Shown piece by piece: positions 9,302-17,582 of a stretch of 64,000 nt of DNA. The DNA is taken from assembly GCF_900107675.1 (NCBI RefSeq), contig NZ_FNRI01000012.1:23829-87828 (forward strand), written 5' to 3'. Under the pieces are notes generated by a model, which had not been told where the DNA came from, searched no databases, and saw only the letters and a list, made by a program, of their open reading frames with translations. The DNA is from Alistipes timonensis JC136. GTDB taxonomy: Bacteria > Bacteroidota > Bacteroidia > Bacteroidales > Rikenellaceae. A program made the translations under genes and the position numbers. Position 1 is the first letter of the stretch; every line of letters starts with the position of its first letter.

Positions 9302-11056
9302 TTATTTTGTTTTTTCACTCACATACTGCTCGATCTGCTTGCGGTAGCCCTCGAATTTCTCCGACTTCCACTCCGAGTAGTTCATCTGGCGGAAGAGGTT
9401 GATAAGGCCCTTGAAGAACTGCGAACACTCCTCGAAATCGGCGAACGAGAACGTCTGGTTGCAGATGCCGAGCACCATCTTGTACATCATCTGCTGGCGT
9501 TCGATCGGGCAGTTGGCGTCGATGTCGTCGAAAGCGTCCTGCTGCAGGATCACGAAGTCGATGAGCTCCGACTTCCAGAAACGCTCGTGATACTCCACCG
9601 GCACGCCGTCGTCGCCCAGGATGTTGATCTGGTCGTTGGCCTCCTTGCCGCGCTGCACGATGGTCTTGCCGGCATAGACGAGGTCCACCCAGTCCTTCTC
9701 GATCTGGCCGTCGAGATACTCGCGGATCTCGGGGTACTCGAGGTATTTCGAATAGGATTCCAGCGGGTCGATGGCCGGATAGCGCTTCGAGTCGGCACGG
9801 CCCTGCGAAAGTGCGTAGAAACAGCGTGCGGCCTTCTTCGTCGATTCGGTCACCGGCTCTTTGAGGTTACCGCCCGCAGGCGACACCGTGCCGAGGAACG
9901 TCACCGAACCGGTCTCCCCGCCGACGAGCTTCACCAGTCCGGCGCGCGAGTAGAAGTTCGAAATGATCGCCGAGAGGTCCATCGGGAAGGCATCCTGACC
10001 CGGAAGCTCCTCCAGACGGTTCGACATCTCGCGCAACGCCTGCGCCCAGCGCGAAGTCGAGTCGGCCATAACCAGCACTTTCAGCCCCATCGAGCGGTAG
10101 TACTCGCCGATGGTCATACCCGTATAGACCGACGCCTCACGTGCGGCGACGGGCATGTTCGACGTATTGCAAATGATGATCGTGCGCTCCATGAGGTTGT
10201 GGCCCGTGCGGGGGTCGATCAACTCGGGGAACTCTTTGAAAATTTCGACCACCTCGTTGGCACGCTCGCCGCAGGCGACCATGATGATGACATCGGCATC
10301 GGCCTGCTTCGAAATGGCGTGCTGGAGCACCGTCTTGCCGGCGCCGAAAGGTCCCGGGATAAAGCCCGTACCGCCCTCGGCCATCGGGTTGAAGGTGTCG
10401 ATGGCGCGCACGCCGGTAATCATCACCCGCGAAGGGCGCGGTTTCTCGGTGTAGCAGCGCACGGCCTGCTTCACGGGCCATTTCTGCACCATCGTCACGT
10501 CGTGGTCCCTGCCCTCGGCGTCGGTCAGCGTGGCGACCGTGTCGGTCACCTTGTATTTGCCGGCCTTGGCAACGCTTTTGACCGTATAGCTGTCGGTCAT
10601 CGTGAAGGGAACCATGATCTTGTGCATCACCCACTGCTCCTTCACCTCGCCCAGCCACGAAGCCGCGGAAACCTTGTCCCCGGCCTTGGCCAGCGGCGTA
10701 AACTCCCACTCGGCATTGAAGTCGACCGGGTCGGTGATCGAACCGCGGGCGATGAACAGCCCGTCCATTTTTTCGAGATCGTTCTGCAGACCGTCGTAAT
10801 TGCGCGACAAAATACCCGGGGCGAGCGTCACCTCGAGCATGTGCCCCTCGAACTCCACCTTGTCGCCGATCTTCAGACCGCGGGTGCTGTCAAAAACCTG
10901 GACATAGGCGGCGTCGCCTACGACCTTGATGACCTCGGCCATCATTTTGGTATCCCCTGCCCAGACATAGCAGATCTCATTCTGGCCCACGGCTCCGTCG
11001 GCCTTGACGATCACGATGTTGGAGATGATACCGTTTACACGTCCTGTCGTTTTCAT
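9302..11056 (-). CDS. ntpA: V-type ATPase subunit A (catalytic)
   Basis: This 584-residue catalytic subunit has the P-loop GPFGAGKTVLQ, the GERANEVVEI motif with the general-base glutamate region, and the long non-homologous insert that separates A-type from F-type beta subunits. The segment MADSTSRWAQALREMSNRLEELPGQDAFP is the conserved catalytic-interface region. It hydrolyses or makes ATP on the cytoplasmic side, coupled to ion flow through I and K. It lies 17 bases after the DUF2764 gene. Confidence 0.96.
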   Translation of the reverse strand: MKTTGRVNGIISNIVIVKADGAVGQNEICYVWAGDTKMMAEVIKVVGDAAYVQVFDSTRGLKIGDKVEFEGHMLEVTLAPGILSRNYDGLQNDLEKMDGLFIARGSITDPVDFNAEWEFTPLAKAGDKVSAASWLGEVKEQWVMHKIMVPFTMTDSYTVKSVAKAGKYKVTDTVATLTDAEGRDHDVTMVQKWPVKQAVRCYTEKPRPSRVMITGVRAIDTFNPMAEGGTGFIPGPFGAGKTVLQHAISKQADADVIIMVACGERANEVVEIFKEFPELIDPRTGHNLMERTIIICNTSNMPVAAREASVYTGMTIGEYYRSMGLKVLVMADSTSRWAQALREMSNRLEELPGQDAFPMDLSAIISNFYSRAGLVKLVGGETGSVTFLGTVSPAGGNLKEPVTESTKKAARCFYALSQGRADSKRYPAIDPLESYSKYLEYPEIREYLDGQIEKDWVDLVYAGKTIVQRGKEANDQINILGDDGVPVEYHERFWKSELIDFVILQQDAFDDIDANCPIERQQMMYKMVLGICNQTFSFADFEECSQFFKGLINLFRQMNYSEWKSEKFEGYRKQIEQYVSEKTK

Positions 11057-11072
11057 TGTATCTTTTTATTGT

Positions 11073-11906
11073 TTATTTCTTGTCGATCAACTCTTTTCCG
11101 TCCAGCTCGGCCATCAACCTGGCAAACATCTCGCGGCCGCGGGCTGCGTCGAGCTGCGTCCAGCGGGCCACGATATTGATCCGCGCCAGGTAGGAAAGGA
11201 TGGCGTTAATGTCGAAATAATCGAACGTGGCCAGTTCCGTGGCTTCGTTCCAGCGCACGAGGTCGATCTTGTGCTCCTTCTCGACGAGGTTCGCCTCGTC
11301 GTTCACGGCCGCGATCACCGCGTCGATATAGGGCAGTTCGCCCCGCAGTCCGAAATCGGCCGCCGAGCTGCGCTGCAACTGGTCGGCGACATCGCCGTCA
11401 CCCACCACGACCTCCTCGACCGCACGTCCCGCGGCACGCGCCGTAACGGCAGCCGAGACGTTGCGCAGGTTCCGGTCGAAAGCCGACCATTCGCGCAGGA
11501 AATGGCTCCCGGCTTTGGCGCACGCGGCGTAGTAGGCCCCGAACAACTCCTTTTCGAAGCGTTGTGCAGTATCGACCTCCTCGGCGTCCTCGCCCTCCGG
11601 ATCGGCATAGGCCCTCACCACGCGGGCGACCGCTTCGGGCAGCCGCTTCGGAGCTTTCAGCTCCTCCTCCAGCTCCTCGCGTGTCAGGTTGCCCAGCGGA
11701 TTGTGCGCCGAGCGCCCCGCGCGCAGGGCGGCCATGTTTTCACAGTCGTAGTAGCCGTACAGGAGCCGCACCTCGCGGGCGTCGGCCGCCGTCACCCCCT
11801 CCAGAATCTCGGAGACGATGGTCCGGGCGTCGAACCCCTTGGTGTCGGCGTCGAGCGAGTACTCCTTCAGCCCGGCTACCAGACAATAATATTCGTTTGC
11901 GAACAT
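11073..11906 (-). CDS. DUF2764 protein, V-ATPase operon component (possible C-subunit counterpart)
   Basis: This is a 277-residue soluble, mostly helical protein with no signal peptide or membrane segment. It matches the DUF2764 family found at this exact position, between E and A, in Bacteroidetes V-ATPase operons. Chlamydia and Borrelia operons carry an uncharacterised gene in the same slot. Visible features are the N-terminus FANEYYCLVAGLKEY, a central basic segment FLREWSAFDRNLRNV, and FDYFDINAILSYLARINIV near the C-terminus. Canonical subunits C (the rotor-ring adaptor) and F are absent from the operon. A helical protein in the C slot is therefore a good candidate for that role, but this is inference. 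Confidence 0.8.
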   Translation of the reverse strand: MFANEYYCLVAGLKEYSLDADTKGFDARTIVSEILEGVTAADAREVRLLYGYYDCENMAALRAGRSAHNPLGNLTREELEEELKAPKRLPEAVARVVRAYADPEGEDAEEVDTAQRFEKELFGAYYAACAKAGSHFLREWSAFDRNLRNVSAAVTARAAGRAVEEVVVGDGDVADQLQRSSAADFGLRGELPYIDAVIAAVNDEANLVEKEHKIDLVRWNEATELATFDYFDINAILSYLARINIVARWTQLDAARGREMFARLMAELDGKELIDKK

Positions 11907-11909
11907 AGC

Positions 11910-12524
11910 TTACGCCTTAAACAACAACTGGAAAACCTTGTCGCGCAGGTACTCTGCGAGCAGCGCCTCGATGTCGGCATCGGCGAACGAAATGTAGTAG
12001 CCGCCGTCCTTGGCGCCCACTTTGAAACCGGTCTTCACCTCCTTCGAGTAGCCGACCTCGATGCCGGCCGCCAGCAACTCCTGGGCGCTCTTGCCGAACG
12101 CCTCGTCGAGTTTCTGACGCTCGCCCTCGGGAAGCAAGGCCTGCAGTTCGACCTTGCCCGAATCGGAACCGTTCCAGTTCTTCGCCACGGCGACGAGCAT
12201 CTCTTTGATGAACGCCGGGTCCACGACGGCCTCCTTCACGCCGCCGGCCGTGGCCTTGGCGATGATGAGCGACGCGATCTCCTGTTTGAGCTTCGAAACG
12301 GCCTGTTTGCCGGCCAGCGCGATCTCGGTCATGGTGTTCTTCTCGACATCCTCGGCTTTCACCTGCGCCTTCTTAACGATGTCCTCGGCCTCGGCGCGGG
12401 CCTCGGCGACGATCTTCTGCGCTTCGGCCTTGGCGTCGGCGACCAGCTTGTCGGCCTCGGCACGGCCTTTCTCCAGCCCTTCGTCGTAGAGCTTCTGGGT
12501 CAACTGTTGCAGTTTGTTTTCCAT
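11910..12524 (-). CDS. ntpE: V-type ATPase subunit E (peripheral stalk)
   Basis: This is a 204-residue subunit of the outer stalk. The first 100 residues are a long charged helix rich in Ala, Glu and Lys (KAEAQKIVAEARAEAEDIVKK) that would form the coiled coil. The C-terminal globular part (SGKVELQALLPEGERQKLDEAFG and KTGFKVGAKDGGYYISFADADIEALLAEYL) matches the E family. It is the first gene of the operon. A TATATTTG box lies about 40 bases upstream and the DUF2764 gene begins three bases downstream. No separate G/H partner gene is present. Confidence 0.9.
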   Translation of the reverse strand: MENKLQQLTQKLYDEGLEKGRAEADKLVADAKAEAQKIVAEARAEAEDIVKKAQVKAEDVEKNTMTEIALAGKQAVSKLKQEIASLIIAKATAGGVKEAVVDPAFIKEMLVAVAKNWNGSDSGKVELQALLPEGERQKLDEAFGKSAQELLAAGIEVGYSKEVKTGFKVGAKDGGYYISFADADIEALLAEYLRDKVFQLLFKA

Positions 12525-12565
12525 AGCGTTATCTTGTTTTGATTATTGTTTTGCTTTTTAACGTA

Positions 12566-12573
12566 CAAATATA
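12566..12573 (-). promoter_or_regulatory. Putative -7 element of the V-ATPase operon
   Basis: On the minus strand this reads TATATTTG, matching the Bacteroidetes -7 consensus TAnnTTTG, 41 bases upstream of the subunit E ATG. No clear -33 TTTG lies at 19-21 bases, so the assignment rests on one element. Confidence 0.5.
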
Positions 12574-12796
12574 TAAAAGATTATCAAAAAAACGGGGTCC
12601 CAGACAGCAATTTATCCTTTTTTGACAAGATTCAGGAAGAAATGTGCGAGCCTTGCGGGATAAAGGCCGAAAATTAGGACACGGTCTTCGAACCGACAGA
12701 CAGTCTTAATATACCGAAAGCCTTCTTGAAAAACGCGGGACAGGCCGCCCGCCCCCCTGCGGTGAGAGCCGAATACGTCCGCAAACGAGAGCATAC

Positions 12797-12836
12797 GAAA
12801 ACCCCGCCCACCCAATCAAGAGCCGGCGGGGTTTTC
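12797..12836 (-). terminator. Terminator of the phosphoesterase gene
   Basis: A perfect 12-base inverted repeat, GAAAACCCCGCC and GGCGGGGTTTTC, brackets a 16-base loop. It lies 41 bases beyond the phosphoesterase stop. The minus-strand right arm ends in a short T-run. Confidence 0.75.
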
Positions 12837-12877
12837 ATACGGACCCGAACCCAGCGCAGTCGCACCGCGCGAAACCG

Positions 12878-14833
12878 TCAGTCGAAGGACGAAACAAACG
12901 GTTTGGGGCGGGTCATGGTCTCCTCGGTTACCCGCCCGAAGCTGTCGGTAATGCGAATGGTAACGGGTGATGTCGCCGAGGAAGCTTTGGCAGAGAAGAG
13001 TTTGCGGACCGGAGCCGGATACCCCGGACTGTCCATAGTCTCATAGGAAGGTATTTCGTAACAGAGCAGGTAGAGCGGATCTTTATCCTTTTTTTCGGTA
13101 ACGGAAAGCAGCCGGCCGTTTTCCAGGATTTCGACTTTCCATTCGGGATTATACTCCCATATCTTAACCAGAATTTCGTTCTCCGAACTGGAAACCGCAT
13201 AATCGCCCATCGAAGTGTCGAACGCCTGCCCGCGGGGGCCCTGCGCCAGCTCAGGGGACAGATATGCAGCAGCCGACAGCCGCATCGCATTGCGGTCGTA
13301 GGCCCGGAAACGTTTGGTGCGCGGCAGGTTGACGCCTTTGACGCAATAGTCCACGACACGATCGCCCGAGAAAGACAGCGTACCATAGCTCGCAGGCGAA
13401 CCGTCAGTATTGATCCCCTGGCGTCGCTGAGCGAGCAGCGTCGGCAGCCGCCACGTGGTCCAGTGGCCCGACGTACCGCCCAACGTATTGTAATTGTGTT
13501 CGGTAATGCACCCGTTTTCAAGCACGGAAGTATACATGCGGTGCGTATGTCCGGTGAGTATATGGATGTTGGAAAATTCACGGAAACATTCTATCACCTC
13601 GGCGCCGTTCGGAAGCCAGAAGCGGCCGTAGGTGTCGTCGTTGTAGCTGTATATCGGAGTGTGAACGGCGAGCAGCAGCGGAGCCGTCTTGTCCTCGACC
13701 AGCGCAAGATCCTTGCGGAGCCATGCCAACTGCTCCTTGGACACCGAATAGCTCATCTGGGATTCGCCGGCGGTCCGAACGCAGGGGTTGAGCACAACCA
13801 GATGCGCCCGGCCCAGGTTCACCGAATAGTAAAGCGGTCCCATCGTCTCCTGATAACGGCGGATCTCCGTCATGGCCTCTTCCGAATCCATGTCGGGATA
13901 GAGCACGTAATCGTTCAGTTCGTGGTTGCCCGGAAGGTTGAAAATCGGACATTTGATTTGCCGGAGAAGCTCGGCGGCATCTTCCAGCGTGACACGGTTG
14001 CGGTAGTTGGCGGCCACCAGGTCCCCCAGATTGATCAGGTAGGCCGGACGCCCGGAGGCCTTGACCTCGGCGATGTAGGAGTTGATGTCGGGGATGCAGC
14101 AGTCGGCGAACAGCGCCGGAGCCTGGGCCGCCGAAGCCGCCGTGAGATGCGTGTCGGTAATGACGATCAGTTCGAAATCGTCGTTGGAAACACGGGCGAG
14201 CGTAAAATCGACTTCCACGCAGGCCGCAGGATCGGCCACGGCGGGAATCGGCTCGTAAAAAGCCGTGAATCGGCCTTTCTGCTCCACCGGCATGTAATTC
14301 GAAGGCAGCGTGACGAACAGATGCGGATTCTGTCGCTGCGTGGCGAGCCAGTAACGTCCTTTCTCGTCGGTAAGCGCAATCTCAACGCCGTCGGACACGG
14401 CCGCACCGACAATCGGCTTTCCGTCCGTGTCGCACACCGAGCCTTTGACGTTCATCCCCTCGCGGTCGGGTATCACGTCGCGGAAGAACCGCGCTTTGCC
14501 ATACCGGAAAACCCGGTCGCCGCGCAGAATGGAGATCGCGTATTCCCCCGCCACGAAATTGCCCGGCAGGACGAAATGCAGCCCCGTGTCGGCAACAGCC
14601 GTTTCGATCAGGTAGTAGTGCCCCGAAAGGCCCGTATCGGTGAGGCGAACGACGTCGCCGGTCAAAAATCCCGATCCGGAGAGCCATATCGTACGCTCGT
14701 CGGTGATCAGGTATTCGGTTTCGGCGGAAACGGCGTCGATCGTGAATCCGGAATCAGGCGCGGAAACATCGTCCGTGCAGGAAACGATCCCTATAACGAA
14801 CAGCAGCAGGAGGGGGGGGGAAACAGCCCGCAC
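12878..14833 (-). CDS. Secreted calcineurin-like phosphoesterase lipoprotein with a C9 tract in its signal peptide
   Basis: As read from a GTG start it has 651 residues. It has a lipoprotein signal with lipobox FVIGIVSC (Cys19), an IPT/TIG-like beta domain (about 30-120), and a carboxypeptidase-regulatory-like domain (127-185). The calcineurin-type catalytic domain has D227-x-H229, GD271, GNH304E, a later VHTP and GHTH, and is followed by the C-terminal domain common to Bacteroides homologues. It would hydrolyse a phosphoester at the cell surface or in the periplasm; the substrate is unknown. The GTG start is doubtful. An ATG at 14869-14871 starts a textbook signal n-region, MKKKLLLIAS, but is out of frame because of nine consecutive C residues (14812-14820 on the plus strand). 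One more C, or two fewer, would join it to this frame. Confidence 0.85.
   Translation of the reverse strand: MRAVSPPLLLLFVIGIVSCTDDVSAPDSGFTIDAVSAETEYLITDERTIWLSGSGFLTGDVVRLTDTGLSGHYYLIETAVADTGLHFVLPGNFVAGEYAISILRGDRVFRYGKARFFRDVIPDREGMNVKGSVCDTDGKPIVGAAVSDGVEIALTDEKGRYWLATQRQNPHLFVTLPSNYMPVEQKGRFTAFYEPIPAVADPAACVEVDFTLARVSNDDFELIVITDTHLTAASAAQAPALFADCCIPDINSYIAEVKASGRPAYLINLGDLVAANYRNRVTLEDAAELLRQIKCPIFNLPGNHELNDYVLYPDMDSEEAMTEIRRYQETMGPLYYSVNLGRAHLVVLNPCVRTAGESQMSYSVSKEQLAWLRKDLALVEDKTAPLLLAVHTPIYSYNDDTYGRFWLPNGAEVIECFREFSNIHILTGHTHRMYTSVLENGCITEHNYNTLGGTSGHWTTWRLPTLLAQRRQGINTDGSPASYGTLSFSGDRVVDYCVKGVNLPRTKRFRAYDRNAMRLSAAAYLSPELAQGPRGQAFDTSMGDYAVSSSENEILVKIWEYNPEWKVEILENGRLLSVTEKKDKDPLYLLCYEIPSYETMDSPGYPAPVRKLFSAKASSATSPVTIRITDSFGRVTEETMTRPKPFVSSFD
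14812..14820 (-). repeat. C9 homopolymer in the phosphoesterase signal peptide (candidate contingency tract)
   Basis: There are nine G on the plus strand, read as TTTCCCCCCCCCTCC on the coding strand. With nine C the upstream ATG frame ends at TAG after about 26 codons. With seven or ten C it continues into the lipoprotein. Confidence 0.6.
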
Positions 14834-14986
14834 AGGCAGTGCGACGCAATCAAAAGCAGCTTTTTCTTCATGGTAACAAATTTTTCAGTAAAACATATTA
14901 ACAAAAGAAGCCGTTTTCCGCAAACCGCACTTGCTTCACCGTATCGAAAATTTATCCGACGGTCCAACCGAAGACAAAAACGATGC

Positions 14987-15027
14987 CCCCGGTTTTCATG
15001 CCATAATTCACAACCTGAAAACCGGGG
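14987..15027 (-). terminator. Terminator of the DUF4301 gene
   Basis: A perfect 12-base inverted repeat, CCCCGGTTTTCA and TGAAAACCGGGG, has a 17-base loop. It lies about 50 bases beyond the DUF4301 stop. A second small hairpin (arms CCCGCCT and AGGCGGG at 15071-15087) overlaps that stop codon. Confidence 0.65.
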
Positions 15028-15078
15028 ACATTTTCCTTCAACGCGATGCCGCCTCTTTCGCGCCCTGAAACCCGCCTC

Positions 15079-16518
15079 TTAGGCGGGCTGGTGCTGGGGC
15101 CTCAACAAATCCTGCACCACTTTGACAGGCGAGAAGGTCGTGACGGGCACGTCGACGAAAACCGTGTTCCAGCGGGCCATCGCGCCGTTCCACAGCCCCG
15201 GAAGCTCCTGGGCCCGCAGCTCCCGGCCTCCCGCCGATTTCGACGAGATGAAGCCCGTCGCAGGATCGGTGTATTTGCGCAGGTCGAATTTCCGGCCCTT
15301 CGAATCGCGCACGCCGCAGACAAGGTCCACGGGATTGAAATGCGTGGCCGACTGCATCAACGGCAGGTCGTCGGGCGAAATCTGGCTCGACTCGGCGATC
15401 TGCAGCGACTCCGTACCGTCGGGGTTTCCGACCCAGAAAGGCCCGCCGCCCGGCTCGCCCTCGTTGCGAACCATGCCGCAGACACGGATCGGACGGTCCA
15501 GCACGGCGCGCAGCAGTGCCGAATCGTAGTCGGCGGGAAGTTTTACGCAAAGCCGTTTTTCGATGAATTCGGCAATGGGCTCCAGCTCGGCACCGCCCAC
15601 TTCGAGGGCTTTGAGGTATTCGAAAGCCCGCTCCTCGAGGTCGAGCAGAATGCCCGCGAGCACCTTTTTATAACGAACCGTATCGCCGCGCCGGGCGTCG
15701 GTCGTCACGTTGTCGATATTTTTGATAAACACGAGGTCGGCGTCGATCTCGTTCAGGTTCTCGATCAGCGCCCCGTGCCCCGCGGGACGGAACAACAGCG
15801 AGCCGTCGTCCTGCCGGAAAGGCGTGTTGTCGGGATTCACGGCGATGGTGTCGGTCGCCGGTTTCTGCACCGAAAACGAAATGTCGTAACGGATGCCGAA
15901 CCGCTTTTCATAGAACGGCACCTTCTCGGCGAGCAGCTCCTCGAATCCGGCGACGTGCTCGGGAGAAACGGTGAAATGGATGCGCGCCACACCCTTTGCG
16001 GCGGCATAAGTCGCACCCTCGACCAGATGCTCCTCGACGGCCTTGCGGGCCCCTTCGGGATAGGCGTGGAAGGTGACCAGCCCTTTGGGCTTGCGGCCGT
16101 AGTTCAGTCCGTCGTTCACAATGGCGCTGACAATGGCTTTGGCGTCGGCCCCGGCCGGAAGCACGGCTTGCAATTCGGGCCAGAAGGCGAATTTCCCGAT
16201 ATTATCCAGCAGGGTGTCGATACCCTTGCCGCGCTTGCCGTCGTTGACGAACTCGAACAACTCTTTGAACATGCGCGTCGCGGCGCCCGAGGCGGGCACG
16301 AACTTCACGACGCCCAGCCGCCCGGCGGCAGCCTCGTAACGGGCCACAGCCTCGTCGGCCTGCGCCCGGTCGACCACCGTCACGCCGTCGCCCGGCGAAG
16401 CGGCCCGCACCACGTTCAGAAAAGGGAATCCGCGGCGAAAATTTTCCAGCTGGGTCTCGACCTGTCCCGGAGTGAGACCGTGATCGGCGATCTGTTGTAA
16501 ATCCTGTTGAGTGAACAT
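15079..16518 (-). CDS. DUF4301 family protein (nucleotidyltransferase-like)
   Basis: This 479-residue cytoplasmic protein belongs to the Bacteroidetes family DUF4301. It has no signal peptide. Near residue 80 it has FVPASGAATRMFKELFEF, a glycine-rich loop with Lys/Arg that resembles the N-terminal nucleotide-binding loop of sugar-nucleotide pyrophosphorylases. Other conserved-looking blocks are KGLVTFHAYPEGARKAVEEHL, LLFRPAGHGALIENLNEIDADLVFIKNIDNV and the C-terminal WNTVFVDVPVTTFSPVKVVQDLL. A role in sugar-nucleotide chemistry is suggested by that loop but is not established for the family. It is divergent from murB. Confidence 0.8.
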   Translation of the reverse strand: MFTQQDLQQIADHGLTPGQVETQLENFRRGFPFLNVVRAASPGDGVTVVDRAQADEAVARYEAAAGRLGVVKFVPASGAATRMFKELFEFVNDGKRGKGIDTLLDNIGKFAFWPELQAVLPAGADAKAIVSAIVNDGLNYGRKPKGLVTFHAYPEGARKAVEEHLVEGATYAAAKGVARIHFTVSPEHVAGFEELLAEKVPFYEKRFGIRYDISFSVQKPATDTIAVNPDNTPFRQDDGSLLFRPAGHGALIENLNEIDADLVFIKNIDNVTTDARRGDTVRYKKVLAGILLDLEERAFEYLKALEVGGAELEPIAEFIEKRLCVKLPADYDSALLRAVLDRPIRVCGMVRNEGEPGGGPFWVGNPDGTESLQIAESSQISPDDLPLMQSATHFNPVDLVCGVRDSKGRKFDLRKYTDPATGFISSKSAGGRELRAQELPGLWNGAMARWNTVFVDVPVTTFSPVKVVQDLLRPQHQPA

Positions 16519-16559
16519 AGGTTATCGGTTTTGTGGCATAAATATACGAAATATTTGCG

Positions 16560-16567
16560 TAACTTTG
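16560..16567 (+). promoter_or_regulatory. -7 element upstream of murB
   Basis: TAACTTTG matches TAnnTTTG and lies six bases before the chosen murB ATG. Transcription from it would give a nearly leaderless mRNA. No -33 TTTG at the usual 19-21 base spacing is seen. Confidence 0.55.
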
Positions 16568-16573
16568 CGCATC

Positions 16574-17581
16574 ATGATCCGAGAATTTCACCAAATCAGC
16601 CTGCGCACGCGCAACAGTTTCGGCGTCGACCAGCAGGCCGCGCGCCTCGCAGAATTCGAAACGCCCGAGGACCTGCGCACGTTTTTCGCCGCGGGGATTC
16701 CCCGACGGTGGCTGGTGCTTGCCGGCGGCAACAACATCCTCTTCACCCGGGATTACGACGGCGTGCTCCTCACCCCCGTCGCCCGGCAGATCACCCTTTT
16801 GAGCGACGACGGCGAAGAGGTCCGCGTGCGGGCAGACGCAGGCGTCGAATGGGACGACCTGGTGGAATGGGCCGTCGAACGCGGACTGTGGGGCATCGAA
16901 AACCTCTCGCTGATTCCCGGCAAAGCGGGAGCGGCTCCGGTGCAGAACATCGGAGCCTACGGCTGCGAGGCGAAGGATGCGATCCGGCGGGTCGAGATGT
17001 ACTGCGTCGAGACGGGCGCAATGCTGACGCTCGACGCCGCGCACTGCGGATTCGGGTACCGCGAAAGCGTCTTCAAACACGACCTGAAAGGAAAGGTAAT
17101 CATCACGGCCGTCGAAATCGCACTCTCGCATACGCCCCGCCCCCGGCTGGGTTACGGCGACGTGGAACGCGAGGTCGAGGCGCGCGGAGGCGTGACGCTG
17201 CGCAACATCCGCGAGGCGATCTGCTCGATCCGCCGCGCGAAGCTCCCCGATCCGGCCGTGCTGGGCAACGCGGGCAGTTTCTTCAAAAATCCGGTGGTCG
17301 GGGCGGCCGCGGCGGAACGCCTGCTCGCGGAATATCCCGACATGCCGCACTACCCCGCTCCCGAAGGCCGCGTGAAGCTGGCCGCCGGGTGGCTGATCGA
17401 CCGGGCCGGGATGAAGGGCCGCCGCGAGGGAGCCGTGGGGGTCCACGAACGGCAAGCGCTGGTGCTGGTGAACCACGGCGGCGCCACGGGCGGCGAGGTG
17501 ATCGCCTTTGCGCACAAGGTGCAGGAGACGGTCCGCGAAAAATTCGGCATAGAGATAGATACGGAGGTTAACATTTTGTAA
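16574..17581 (+). CDS. murB: UDP-N-acetylenolpyruvoylglucosamine reductase
   Basis: This 335-residue FAD enzyme reduces UDP-GlcNAc-enolpyruvate with NADPH to UDP-MurNAc, the second committed step of peptidoglycan synthesis. FAD-domain motifs are GGNNILFTRDYDGV and IPGKAGAAPVQNIGAYGCE. The second domain has GFGYRESVFK. The proton-donating serine lies in GNAGSFFKNPVV, and the C-terminal AGWLIDRAGMKG is also typical. The frame opens 21 codons earlier, but MIREFHQISLRTRNSFGV is the family N-terminus and a promoter element overlaps the upstream codons, so 16574 is preferred. The stop is one base before the tilS ATG. Confidence 0.95.
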   Translation: MIREFHQISLRTRNSFGVDQQAARLAEFETPEDLRTFFAAGIPRRWLVLAGGNNILFTRDYDGVLLTPVARQITLLSDDGEEVRVRADAGVEWDDLVEWAVERGLWGIENLSLIPGKAGAAPVQNIGAYGCEAKDAIRRVEMYCVETGAMLTLDAAHCGFGYRESVFKHDLKGKVIITAVEIALSHTPRPRLGYGDVEREVEARGGVTLRNIREAICSIRRAKLPDPAVLGNAGSFFKNPVVGAAAAERLLAEYPDMPHYPAPEGRVKLAAGWLIDRAGMKGRREGAVGVHERQALVLVNHGGATGGEVIAFAHKVQETVREKFGIEIDTEVNIL

Positions 17582-17582
17582 T

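Larger units (their letters stand above)
12525..12877. other. Intergenic region between the V-ATPase operon and the phosphoesterase gene
   Basis: These 353 bases hold the V-ATPase leader and promoter at the left and the phosphoesterase terminator at the right (12797-12836). The middle, about 12600-12790, shows no supportable reading frame, RNA fold or repeat. Confidence 0.6.

Noticed and set aside
7538..11179. 1213-codon plus-strand frame across the V-ATPase genes
   Set aside because: It spans several genes antisense and has no recognisable domain.
16511..16573. Longer start for murB
   Set aside because: The extra 21 codons overlap the promoter element at 16560 and extend past the family N-terminus.
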